Of a stretch of DNA of 6,866 nt, positions 1-6,609 are shown in pieces (the stretch's first letter is position 1; each line of letters begins with the position of its first letter). A model generated the notes under the pieces. That model made no database searches, was not told where the DNA came from, and was given only the letters and a program-made list of their open reading frames with translations. The position numbers were made by a program, and so were the translations under genes. The DNA is from an uncultured Chloroflexota bacterium. Its GTDB lineage: Bacteria; Chloroflexota; Anaerolineae; Aggregatilineales; Phototrophicaceae. Location: assembly GCA_937870805.1 (NCBI GenBank), contig CALMZT010001186.1, positions 1 through 6,866 of the forward strand, read 5' to 3'.

Positions 1-710
1 TCGCCGACCACGAGCAGGACGGCGCCCGGCACGGCGGCGCGCACCTCGGGCCAGACGCGGAGGGCTACCTCGTGCCCCTTGGGCTCGCGCAGTGCCGCCA
101 CCACGCTGACCACCGGCGTCCCCGCGGGGATCCCGAGGTCGGCCGGGAGTGCCGGGCGGTTCCCCGCCGGGGGCGGCGCGAGCCGGGTGAGGTCGACGCC
201 GTTGTGCAGCACCTGCCACGTCGGCTTCGCCGGGCCGACCATCGCGGCGGCGGCGTCCCTGGCCGCCTCCGACACGAAGACGAGGGCCGCGCCGCGCTCC
301 GCCGACCGGGTCCACAGCCACTCCTTGACCCGGTCGCCGCGGGACACGTCCGGCGTCGGGACGTGGTGGAGGGTGCTGATGCACGGCACGCCGAGCGTCC
401 GGGCCGCGAGCGGGACGAGCACGGCGGAGTAGCCGAGATGGGCGTGCACCACGTCGCAGCCGGACTCCCGGATGGCGCGGCGCAGGCGGGTCAGGGCCAA
501 GGGGTCGGTGAGGCGACGGACACCGACGAACGACGGGTCCAACCCCGCCTGCTCCAGCACCGACAGGCTGGCGGTCCGCTCGGGTGTCCGCGGGGCGAGA
601 CTGGCGACCCGGAGCTCCAGGCCTTCAGCGGCGGCGTGCTCGTTCAGCGTGGCCAGCAGGCGTTCCGCGCCGCCGAAGCTGAAGGAGTCGATGACGTGCA
701 GGACCTTCAC
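1..710 (-). CDS. Family-4 (GT-B) glycosyltransferase, C-terminus cut by window edge
   Basis: Reverse-strand reading from GTG at 710 stays open to the window edge (236 full codons). The start VKVLHVIDSFSFGGAERLL is the classic N-terminus of a GT4 glycosyltransferase, with the glycine-rich GGAER loop at residues 13-17. DVVHAH follows at 86-91, VFVSEAARD at 144-152, and the interdomain HNGVD at 169-173. The C-terminal Rossmann domain opens with VVSVVAALREPKGHE near 200-214. The family transfers a sugar from an activated donor to a lipid or glycan acceptor in the cytoplasm, usually for capsule, exopolysaccharide or glycolipid. Donor and acceptor cannot be told here. Roughly the last 130-150 residues, including the usual donor-binding EX7E motif, lie outside. 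An in-frame TAG at 816-818 with no start codon between it and 710 fixes GTG as the start. Codons are strongly G/C-ending, unlike the large gene to the right. Confidence 0.88.
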   Translation of the reverse strand, partial: MKVLHVIDSFSFGGAERLLATLNEHAAAEGLELRVASLAPRTPERTASLSVLEQAGLDPSFVGVRRLTDPLALTRLRRAIRESGCDVVHAHLGYSAVLVPLAARTLGVPCISTLHHVPTPDVSRGDRVKEWLWTRSAERGAALVFVSEAARDAAAAMVGPAKPTWQVLHNGVDLTRLAPPPAGNRPALPADLGIPAGTPVVSVVAALREPKGHEVALRVWPEVRAAVPGAVLLVVG

Positions 711-717
711 CGGTCGG

Positions 718-726
718 CTCCCCTCC
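718..726 (-). promoter_or_regulatory. Ribosome binding site of the glycosyltransferase
   Basis: Read on the minus strand the bases are GGAGGGGAG, a strong purine-rich Shine-Dalgarno sequence ending 7 bases before the GTG at 710. It supports the GTG start over any internal codon. Confidence 0.7.
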
Positions 727-815
727 AGCCTCGTGTGGCGCCGGTGGAATCCCGGGCTCCGGCTCGATGCGGCCGCGACGGAACTGCGGGAAACCGCGTG
801 ATCCGACGATCGAAG

Positions 816-3800
816 CTAACACCCGGCGCGCCGGGTTCGCGGCACCTTCTCGCAAGTGTTCGCCAACGGCGTCTCCGCGTCGGTGTCGTTCATCAGCACG
901 CCATCACCCACAAGGACGAACGTTGTAGCACCGATGTTGGCATCGTAGGCATCATCGACTGCATCAGGCGCGGCGTTAGGTGGTATGTTTACGTTCATTG
1001 TCACCGTTGCAGTATCGGTGTTGCCACCGTCCGTGATGGTGTAAGTGAACGTATCTGTACCGGTGAAGGCAGCGGTTGGCGGGTCGTAGTTGAACGCGCC
1101 ATCGCCGTTCATGCTTACTGTGCCACCTTGCGTCGTCGTGATGGTGCCTGTGGTCGTCACTTGCAGCGGGTCGTTCTCTGTGTCAGTGTCGTTCGCCAGC
1201 ACGCCGTTTGCTGTCAGGATGAACGTAGTAGCACCGATGTTGGCATTGTAGGCATCATCAACTGCGTTAGGTGCCTGGTTCAGCTGTGATGCGGAGCAGC
1301 CATCCACGTCCACAGCCTCACCAACAGGTGTATTCGGGCACAGGTCTGTCGCATCTGCTACTCCATCGCCATCCGCATCAGACGGAGGAGGTGTAGGCGT
1401 GCTGCAACCAAACTCAATGTCCACGCAGGCAACGTCGTTGTTCGGGTCGAAGTCTGTCGCCGTGTCGCCTTGACCGTGTGAACCACCGTCAAAGTAATCA
1501 CTGTCGCCAGCGCCCGTCTCCGTGTCGTCGCCTTCTTCGCCAAACATCTGGTCATCGCCTTCACCGCCGTTGATCGCGTCGTTGCCGCCGCCACCGAAGA
1601 TAGTGTCATCACCAGAGTCGCCGTTCAGCGTGTCGTTGCCGGGCGCGCCAGCATCCGTCGGGAACTGCGCGTGACCGCTGCTGCCTGTGTAAGCGTCACC
1701 GTAGATGTCGTCGTGACCTGCACCACCGTTGATGGTGTCATCGCCTGCGCCGCCGACCAGCGGAGCATCGCTGCCGTCGTTACCTTCGATGTAGTCATCG
1801 CCGTTTTGACCGAAGATGCAGTCGCTGCCGCCGTTGCCGTACAGCAGGTCGTTGTCATCGCCGCCCAGAATCAGGTCGTCGCCTTCATTACCGTGAACGG
1901 TATCAACGCCAGCGCCGCCCTCAATATAGTCGTCGCCTTCGTTGCCGAAGATCAGGTCGTTGCCAGCGCCACCGTACAGGTTGTCGAGACCACGACCACC
2001 GATGATGCAGTCATCGCCGCCGAGTCCGTAGAGTTCATCGGGTCCGCCGAGACCGATCATCACATCGTTACCGGGCGTGCCTTCAATGAAGTCCGAGCGT
2101 TCCGTGCCGACAAAGATTTGACCAGTGAGCACGAAGTTGGGACCGCATTCTGCGGGCACGGGTGTTCCAGTCGGAGTGTCCGTTGGAGTCTCTGTTGGAG
2201 TTTCAGTCGGAGTCTCTGTTGGGGTGTCCGTTGGGGTGTCCGTTGGGGTCTCGGTGGGTGTTTCGGTTGGGGTCTCGGTGGGTGTTTCCGTCGGTGTCTC
2301 TGTTGGTGTTACACGAACAGTCTTGTGATCGCTATCCGAGTCCTGATTACCCTCGTTATCAACCACTATCACCGTCGCCGTGTTCTGGTATGAACCAACA
2401 GCCGTGTGAGTTACCGTGTATTGGCAAGACACCTGCTGTCCTGGCGTCAGTACCGTAGCGATCAGCGCCAAACATTGGGCTGACAAAGCATTGGTGTCCG
2501 TCAAGCTGGTGATCGTCACGTTCTCCACTGAGTCGTTACGTATGGTCAGTGTGAAGGTGAATACGCCACCTGGATAAGGTAGGCTCGACGGCGTGGCACT
2601 CTTGTCGATTCTCACCCGCGGATTGACATTGCGCACGCGGACGGTTTCCGTATCACTGGCAGATGATTGATTGCCCTCATCATCGACCACCGTTACCGTC
2701 GCCATGTTATTGTAAGTTCCCGCGTGGGTGTGTGTCACCGTATATTGGCAAGAGACCTGCTGTCCTGGCGTCAGTACCGTAGCGATCAGCGCCAGGCACT
2801 GTGCTGACAAAGCGTTGGTGTCGGTCAGGTTGGTAATCGTCACATTCTCCACCGACGTGTTGGTAATCGTCAGTGTGAAGGTGAAGACGCCACCTGGTTC
2901 GAAGCGCGATGCGGGTTGCGCCGTCTTGCTGATGGTCACTGCCGAGTTGACGTTGGTCACTGTCACCGTTTCATCGTCACTGTCTGATGCCTGGTTGTTC
3001 TCGTCATCTGCCACCATGACCGTCGCCGTGTTGCTATATGAACCCGCATTGGTATGGGTCACGGTGTATTGACAGGAGACCTGCTGGTTCGGCGTCAGTA
3101 CCGTGCTTATAAGCGCACTACACTGCGAGAAGTCCGTCGCACCGCTTTGGGTGTCACCCAAGCCAACGATTGTCACATTTTCGGCTGATGTATTGGTGAT
3201 CGTCAGCGTGTAGGTGAACACTCCACCGGGTTCAGGCAGTGTTGACGGGCTGGCACTCTTGTCGAGGGTCACTGTTGGGTTGACGTTGGTTACTGTGACG
3301 GTTTCATCATCACTGTCAGAAGCTGGATTTGCCTGCGCGTCGATCACAGTCACGTTCGCCGTGTTCAGATACTCACCCGCATCCGTGTGCGTGACCGCGT
3401 AGCTGCAACTCACCGATTGTCCTGCTGGAATAGGATCACCAATCAATCCCGTGCATTCGGAGAAGTCGTCTGCGGCGCCGCTCTGGGTATCCGTCAGCGT
3501 AGTGATCGTCACCGGTACGCTGCTGTTGTTGGTGATCGTCAGCGTGAAGGTGAATGCACCGCCGGGTTCAGGCAGGGTCGTTGGACTCGCCGTCTTGGTG
3601 ATGGTCACGGGTCCAGCACATTCGTTGCCTGGATTTGGTTGGAAGCCAATGGCAGGCGAAGTGTCCGTACCGTCGCACAGCCAAGGGATGAAATCGACCT
3701 GATCGGTGGTCGGGCTGCCGTTGCCAAATGGGTTACTCGGATGCGTGGGACCCAAAGAACTGCCCCACCAATTATTCTCGCCATCGACAACACCCGTATA

Positions 3801-6362
3801 ACCACCCGGCAATACACCAATGCCATATTCAGTATTGTTGGAGAGGCTGTTGAGGTTGGCACTGATGTTGGTGTTCGGTCCAAAACCTTCAAAGTCCGCC
3901 AAGCGTATACCGCGCAGGTTGTTATTCAGTGTGTTATTGAGCACGTCGATATTGGTGCTGCCACCGCCAAAGGTGATCCCTGTGGAGCTTGGGGTTGTGC
4001 TGATGTCGTTGTTCTGGAACAGACCGCCTGACACAGAGAAAGTCAAGACACCACTCACATTGTCGTGGAGGTAGTTTTCCGTGAACGTCAGGTTGTTGTG
4101 GGCGGCGAGCTGTACCGCAGCGAAGATCACCGGAACATTCGTCGTGTGGTTGCGGAACTCATTCTCATCAACCACGACGTCAGTGGTGAACTCAGAGTAA
4201 ATCCCTGTGCCACCTGCCGAACCGGGACGGTTGTTGGCGTCGAACAAGTTGTGATAGACCAGACATCCACCCGCACAATTGAGATAGATACCCATCGTAT
4301 TGTCGGTGAGGATGTTGTTGAGGATATCCATGTTGCCCGCCGCAGGAGACATGTGGATACCTGTCCCTAGCCCGTTTTCGCCGCGAATAATGCGGAAGCC
4401 ATCAACGATAATGTCACTTGCGCCTAGTTGCAGCGGCGCGCTGACCGAACCACCGTCAATGATGGACTCAGCGGCACGTGCGCCGCGCGCATCAGATCCC
4501 CAGTTGTTGCCGAGCAGACGCAGTGAGAGGCTGATGGACACGTTTTCGGGGTATGTCCCTTCGGCAACCAACAAGGTATCGCCAGCAACGGCGTTGTCTT
4601 CTTCCTGCTGGATTGCTGCGCCGATGCGCCGCACGTCGTTGAATGTGCCGCAGTTATTAGGAATATTGCAATCGCCGAACGACCAGGGATAGGAGAAAGT
4701 ACGCACGTCGAATGTCGTCGGGTAATCGTCACCCACCAACAAGACGGTTGCCTTGTTGTAGGTGTTGTCTTCCCAATACGATTCCCAATCGAACTGGCTG
4801 TTGTCATAGGTGCCGCGCGCGCGAATGTGCTGCGCCCACAGTGTGGCGCTGGGAACATAAGTATTGGTGAAATCGTTGCCCGTAATCACCGCCCCGCCAA
4901 CAGAGTAGACATACCAAGGGATGCCTGTATCTGAGCCGTTAAAGCTGATCGACGGCCAGTAAAAGCTGTTGGTGAACGTATTGTTGGTGATGGTACGTCC
5001 GGACTCTGGCGTGCCAAAGCCTGCGCCACTGGCAAGGTCAATGCTCACTCCATCCTGGAAGATGTTGTTGTTGATGGTGTAGGTATCGACGTGGGCGTCA
5101 TCATCGCTATCATCCGAGGGTGTGCCACCGTCGTCATAGCGGAAGTCATTGATATAGACTGAGCCTTGCAGGTCAGCGATGTCACTGTGCTGTAAGGTAA
5201 AAGCATCGCCAATCACTTCGATGGTCTTGTTTTGACCGCAGCAGTTTGTGCTAATTCGCAGACCCTGGAGAATGACATCATCTCCTTCGATAAACACACC
5301 GCTGGGACCAAAGCCATTGGTCGCGTTGGTAGTCACTGTCGCCTGAACAAGGCTGGGGTCGGTGATCGGCGTATCCGTGTTATCGACACCGATGACACTG
5401 ATCCCTGATTTCTCATCAGCGACAAATAAGCCAAATTGATAAGGTCCGCTGCTGTCGCTGAGGAATCTATTGGAGGCAGTTTCGCTGTATGCGCCGGGAT
5501 AAACACGTACCTGACCACCGGGCGATACACGATCAATCGCTGCCTGAATAGTCTTCATCGGGTTTGCGGGCGTCTCACCACCGAAAGCGTCATTACCTGT
5601 CACAGCATTGACGTAACAAACCGTTGTACAGAGTGTTTCCGGTTCAAAGTCGAATGTGGTGTTCGTGCCACTCACACCGACAATCAATGCATCGACATTC
5701 CCAGTAAACGGAAATAGCCAACCGCCGCCAGCTTTGAAACCGATAAAACCTAATCCGGGTGATGTATGGATACCTGCGTTGGGCCAGTTGGTTAATACTT
5801 CTGACCAAAGACAGGGATTCGCTGGGCTGCACAGGACGTTGAATGGCGCGCGAGTTGTCCACCAAGCACCTGTACTAAGCGTTTCCTGTGTATCCCATAG
5901 CTGCCAGGTGTTTTGCAGAATCGGCGTGCCGGTATAATAAGGCTCGAATACTAGCCGCCCCTGAAAGCTTGTATCAGTGTCTGTCAGGTCGAAATCCATA
6001 CCCAATTGAAGCGTAGGCGCAACAATCAGATTAGCTGAGACTTGATAACTGTAATATTGCAACTGAGTGATAGTGCTCAACAGCGTTCCTTGATTGATAG
6101 GTGCAGCGAATAATTCACCACCCGTACTATCAACCGTTAGTTGGGCACTTCCAGTACCGAATGGAGGTGTAGCGGGACCCACTACGAAAGCCCCAGAGCC
6201 ATTCGGAGTTTCTTGAACAAATCCCCAGCCGTTGAGCGCGCTGGGCTTGACAACAACTGTCGAGTCCGCAAGGACGACAGCAGGCAAAAGGAGTATAACG
6301 AGGAGCATGAGCAGTGCCAGAGATGGCACGTAGAGCTTTATTTTTCTTGACAAATTAGGCAT
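816..6362 (-). CDS. Large secreted mosaic repeat protein (beta-helix, DUF11-like, RTX, cadherin-like), 3' end probably not native
   Basis: This 1848-residue protein is probably exported by Sec and acts at the cell surface or outside the cell as a calcium-binding adhesin or matrix protein; that role is inferred from architecture. Visible order: signal peptide 1-32; all-beta module 33-245; parallel beta-helix region 246-890; four DUF11-like repeats 918-1351; TPTE/TPTD linker 1352-1399; RTX nonapeptides 1428-1625; thrombospondin type-3-like motif 1661-1690; cadherin-like repeat 1695-1795; broken second copy from 1796. No enzyme active site was recognised. ATG at 6362 is the only start after the in-frame TAA at 6390-6392. 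Only a weak AAGG lies 11 bases upstream of it. Residues after about 1836 (near CEKVPRTRRAGC) are encoded in GC-rich DNA and probably do not belong. The real C-terminus and any cell-wall or membrane anchor are therefore unknown. Confidence 0.85.
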   Translation of the reverse strand: MPNLSRKIKLYVPSLALLMLLVILLLPAVVLADSTVVVKPSALNGWGFVQETPNGSGAFVVGPATPPFGTGSAQLTVDSTGGELFAAPINQGTLLSTITQLQYYSYQVSANLIVAPTLQLGMDFDLTDTDTSFQGRLVFEPYYTGTPILQNTWQLWDTQETLSTGAWWTTRAPFNVLCSPANPCLWSEVLTNWPNAGIHTSPGLGFIGFKAGGGWLFPFTGNVDALIVGVSGTNTTFDFEPETLCTTVCYVNAVTGNDAFGGETPANPMKTIQAAIDRVSPGGQVRVYPGAYSETASNRFLSDSSGPYQFGLFVADEKSGISVIGVDNTDTPITDPSLVQATVTTNATNGFGPSGVFIEGDDVILQGLRISTNCCGQNKTIEVIGDAFTLQHSDIADLQGSVYINDFRYDDGGTPSDDSDDDAHVDTYTINNNIFQDGVSIDLASGAGFGTPESGRTITNNTFTNSFYWPSISFNGSDTGIPWYVYSVGGAVITGNDFTNTYVPSATLWAQHIRARGTYDNSQFDWESYWEDNTYNKATVLLVGDDYPTTFDVRTFSYPWSFGDCNIPNNCGTFNDVRRIGAAIQQEEDNAVAGDTLLVAEGTYPENVSISLSLRLLGNNWGSDARGARAAESIIDGGSVSAPLQLGASDIIVDGFRIIRGENGLGTGIHMSPAAGNMDILNNILTDNTMGIYLNCAGGCLVYHNLFDANNRPGSAGGTGIYSEFTTDVVVDENEFRNHTTNVPVIFAAVQLAAHNNLTFTENYLHDNVSGVLTFSVSGGLFQNNDISTTPSSTGITFGGGSTNIDVLNNTLNNNLRGIRLADFEGFGPNTNISANLNSLSNNTEYGIGVLPGGYTGVVDGENNWWGSSLGPTHPSNPFGNGSPTTDQVDFIPWLCDGTDTSPAIGFQPNPGNECAGPVTITKTASPTTLPEPGGAFTFTLTITNNSSVPVTITTLTDTQSGAADDFSECTGLIGDPIPAGQSVSCSYAVTHTDAGEYLNTANVTVIDAQANPASDSDDETVTVTNVNPTVTLDKSASPSTLPEPGGVFTYTLTITNTSAENVTIVGLGDTQSGATDFSQCSALISTVLTPNQQVSCQYTVTHTNAGSYSNTATVMVADDENNQASDSDDETVTVTNVNSAVTISKTAQPASRFEPGGVFTFTLTITNTSVENVTITNLTDTNALSAQCLALIATVLTPGQQVSCQYTVTHTHAGTYNNMATVTVVDDEGNQSSASDTETVRVRNVNPRVRIDKSATPSSLPYPGGVFTFTLTIRNDSVENVTITSLTDTNALSAQCLALIATVLTPGQQVSCQYTVTHTAVGSYQNTATVIVVDNEGNQDSDSDHKTVRVTPTETPTETPTETPTETPTETPTDTPTDTPTETPTETPTETPTDTPTGTPVPAECGPNFVLTGQIFVGTERSDFIEGTPGNDVMIGLGGPDELYGLGGDDCIIGGRGLDNLYGGAGNDLIFGNEGDDYIEGGAGVDTVHGNEGDDLILGGDDNDLLYGNGGSDCIFGQNGDDYIEGNDGSDAPLVGGAGDDTINGGAGHDDIYGDAYTGSSGHAQFPTDAGAPGNDTLNGDSGDDTIFGGGGNDAINGGEGDDQMFGEEGDDTETGAGDSDYFDGGSHGQGDTATDFDPNNDVACVDIEFGCSTPTPPPSDADGDGVADATDLCPNTPVGEAVDVDGCSASQLNQAPNAVDDAYNANIGATTFILTANGVLANDTDTENDPLQVTTTGTITTTQGGTVSMNGDGAFNYDPPTAAFTGTDTFTYTITDGGNTDTATVTMNVNIPPNAAPDAVDDAYDANIGATTFVLVGDGVLMNDTDAETPLANTCEKVPRTRRAGC
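831..872. other. Probable join between two unrelated DNAs
   Basis: Reading the large gene toward its 3' end, the second cadherin-like repeat follows the first faithfully up to the codons for NDTDAE, which end at 873. The following TPLAN could still be native, since some cadherin-like repeats continue that way. After that, repeat similarity is lost, base composition rises sharply in GC, and the frame runs into TAG at 816-818. The exact point cannot be fixed by eye. An assembly chimera is the simplest explanation; a genuine recombination or transfer boundary is the alternative. Confidence 0.65.
855..1280 (-). repeat. Cadherin-like (Big_9-type) repeats: one complete, one broken
   Basis: Unit 1 (residues 1695-1795) has the typical form: PNAVDDAYNANIG, GVLANDTDTENDPL, GAFNYDPP, FTGTDTFTYTITDGG, TATVTMNV. 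Unit 2 starts at 1796 with PNAAPDAVDDAYDANIG, exactly 101 residues (303 bases) downstream and closely similar. It stops matching after NDTDAE at 1825-1830, with TPLANT possibly still native. Such domains bind calcium between modules and usually come in longer arrays, so the native protein probably carried more copies beyond the join. Confidence 0.8.
1293..1382 (-). other. Thrombospondin type-3-like calcium motif (residues 1661-1690)
   Basis: The segment SDADGDGVADATDLCPNTP is followed by VDVDGCS. The DxDGDGxxDxxDxC pattern is the type-3 thrombospondin-like calcium-binding repeat common in bacterial surface proteins. Cys-1675 and Cys-1689 probably pair. It connects the RTX block to the cadherin-like repeats. 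Confidence 0.8.
1488..2081 (-). repeat. RTX calcium-binding nonapeptide block (residues 1428-1625)
   Basis: About twenty GGxGxDxux-type nonapeptides are visible. Twelve run in perfect nine-residue register from 1428 (for example GGAGNDLIF, GNEGDDYIE, GNEGDDLIL). One extra Val at 1536 is followed by two more, then a 17-residue insertion at 1555-1571, then six further units from 1572. These repeats fold on binding calcium into a parallel beta-roll. The block is not flanked by a visible toxin, protease or lipase domain. Cys-1452 and Cys-1515 lie within repeats, which is unusual for type I-secreted RTX proteins. Confidence 0.92.
2166..2309 (-). repeat. TPTE/TPTD tetrapeptide linker, twelve 12-bp tandem units
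   Basis: Residues 1352-1399 are twelve consecutive TPTX units, where X is Glu in eight, Asp in three and Gly in the last, followed by TPVP. The encoding 12-base units vary mainly at silent positions. It is an extended, acidic, Thr/Pro-rich flexible linker, likely glycosylated and protease-resistant, that separates the DUF11-like stalk from the RTX block. Linkers of this type are frequent in secreted proteins of Chloroflexota, which supports that origin for the right-hand DNA. Confidence 0.9.
2310..3614 (-). repeat. Four DUF11-like extracellular repeats (residues 918-1351)
   Basis: Four units of about 104-111 residues start near 918, 1029, 1140 and 1248. Each follows the same plan: TITKTASP-like opening, PEPGG or PYPGG, (F/Y)TLTI(T/R)N, VTI.LTDT, a Cys, a GQ.VSC block, Y(T/A)VTHT, then NTATV and a closing TVTVTNVN linker. 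Each unit has exactly two cysteines sixteen positions apart (970/986, 1081/1097, 1189/1205, 1297/1313), probably one disulfide per domain. Units 3 and 4 are nearly identical and lack the QSGA..DF segment of units 1 and 2. Such Ig-like domains usually act as stalks on bacterial surface proteins. Confidence 0.82.
3693..5627 (-). other. Right-handed parallel beta-helix region (PbH1/NosD/DUF1565-like), residues 246-890
   Basis: The region opens with YVNAVTGNDAFGGETPANP and then TIQAAIDRV and RVYPGAYSE, the usual lead-in of DUF1565/pectate-lyase-like beta-helices. Many Asn-rich rungs follow, such as NNNIFQDG, ITNNTFTN, ITGNDF, LNNILTDN, FTENYLHDN and LNNTLNNN. A second lead-in appears near 579-610 (GAAIQQEEDN, GDTLLVAEGTYPENVSI), so two modules lie in tandem. 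The stretch closes at 863-873 with ENNWWGSSLGP, a motif commonly seen at the end of such helices. These folds typically bind or cleave polysaccharides. I see no clear catalytic residues, so binding or a structural role is the safer call. Confidence 0.8.
5628..6266 (-). other. N-terminal all-beta module of the large protein (residues 33-245)
   Basis: It begins STVVVKPSALNGWGFV and ends NTTFDFEPETLC, with many alternating hydrophobic and polar residues, aromatic-rich stretches (YYSYQ, WWTTRAPF) and no repeats. Similar sequences occur, as I recall, at the head of other bacterial secreted repeat proteins, but I cannot name a family. A jelly-roll or lectin-like beta-sandwich is plausible. Cys-178/Cys-184 and Cys-245/Cys-249 form close pairs. 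Confidence 0.45.
6267..6362 (-). other. Sec signal peptide of the large protein (residues 1-32)
   Basis: The basic n-region MPNLSRKIKL is followed by a long hydrophobic run rich in Leu, Val and Ile. It ends in AVVLA before Asp-33, with Val at -3 and Ala at -1, a normal signal peptidase I site. No lipobox cysteine is present, so a lipoprotein is unlikely. An uncleaved membrane anchor is possible but less likely given the good cleavage site. Confidence 0.85.
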
Positions 6363-6410
6363 AGGGTTATTTACCTTGTTGAACTTCGTTTACTTTATAG
6401 ATCGTTGAGT

Positions 6411-6429
6411 CTCACTTGGCTTGAGTGAG
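6411..6429. promoter_or_regulatory. Short dyad upstream of the large gene
   Basis: CTCACT and AGTGAG form a perfect 6-base inverted repeat with a 7-base centre, 49-67 bases upstream of the ATG at 6362. In the leader RNA it could be a small hairpin, or it could be an operator. It lacks a U-run, so it is not a terminator. Confidence 0.25.
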
Positions 6430-6568
6430 TTGGTGATGATCTCAGCGCTCCCCCTGTGCTTGAGTTAAGTAAATAGTCATCTGTGAATCAATTTAGGATG
6501 TATTGTTTCTAGATTGTTATCTCCCTTCTCAATGATGGTCTTTATGATTAATGTACTAGACCATTCAC

Positions 6569-6597
6569 ATAATGATTTGATGTAAAGATTGTGTCAA
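6569..6597 (-). promoter_or_regulatory. Sigma-70-type promoter candidate for the large surface-protein gene
   Basis: On the minus strand a perfect -35 TTGACA (6592-6597) is separated by 17 bases from a -10-like CATTAT (6569-6574, four of six matches). Transcription would start near 6562 and leave a leader of about 200 bases before the ATG at 6362. The perfect -35 and ideal spacing make it the best candidate, but it is a pattern match only. Confidence 0.4.
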
Positions 6598-6609
6598 TGT
6601 GTTAAGGCT

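Noticed and set aside
711..818. Possible fusion of the large protein with the glycosyltransferase
   Set aside because: Both lie in the same frame, but TAG at 816-818 separates them, and the glycosyltransferase has its own strong ribosome site and GTG start.
711..830. Terminator after the large gene
   Set aside because: No hairpin followed by a T-run was found on the minus strand, as expected if the gene's native 3' end is absent.
625..855. Minus-strand 76-codon frame starting near the join
   Set aside because: It overlaps the glycosyltransferase start in another frame, is Arg/Pro/Gly-rich as expected from high-GC DNA, and has no recognisable fold.
72..1289. Long plus-strand open frame across the left part and the join
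   Set aside because: Its product is Arg/His-rich with no recognisable domain. It runs antisense to a clear glycosyltransferase and to the cadherin-like repeats, and it crosses the composition break.
1488..2081. Hemolysin or RTX toxin
   Set aside because: Only calcium-binding repeats are present. No pore-forming, protease or lipase domain and no activation or type I export gene is visible.
2166..2309. CRISPR-like direct repeats
   Set aside because: Units are 12 bases, contiguous and in frame with no unique spacers; they encode the TPTE linker.
1671..2393. Plus-strand open frame of 240 codons
   Set aside because: It is the antisense shadow of the RTX and TPTE repeats; its periodic Val/Ala composition just mirrors them.
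3387..4031. Plus-strand open frame of 214 codons
   Set aside because: It is antisense to the beta-helix and first DUF11-like repeat, with no domain, no ribosome site and no conserved motif.
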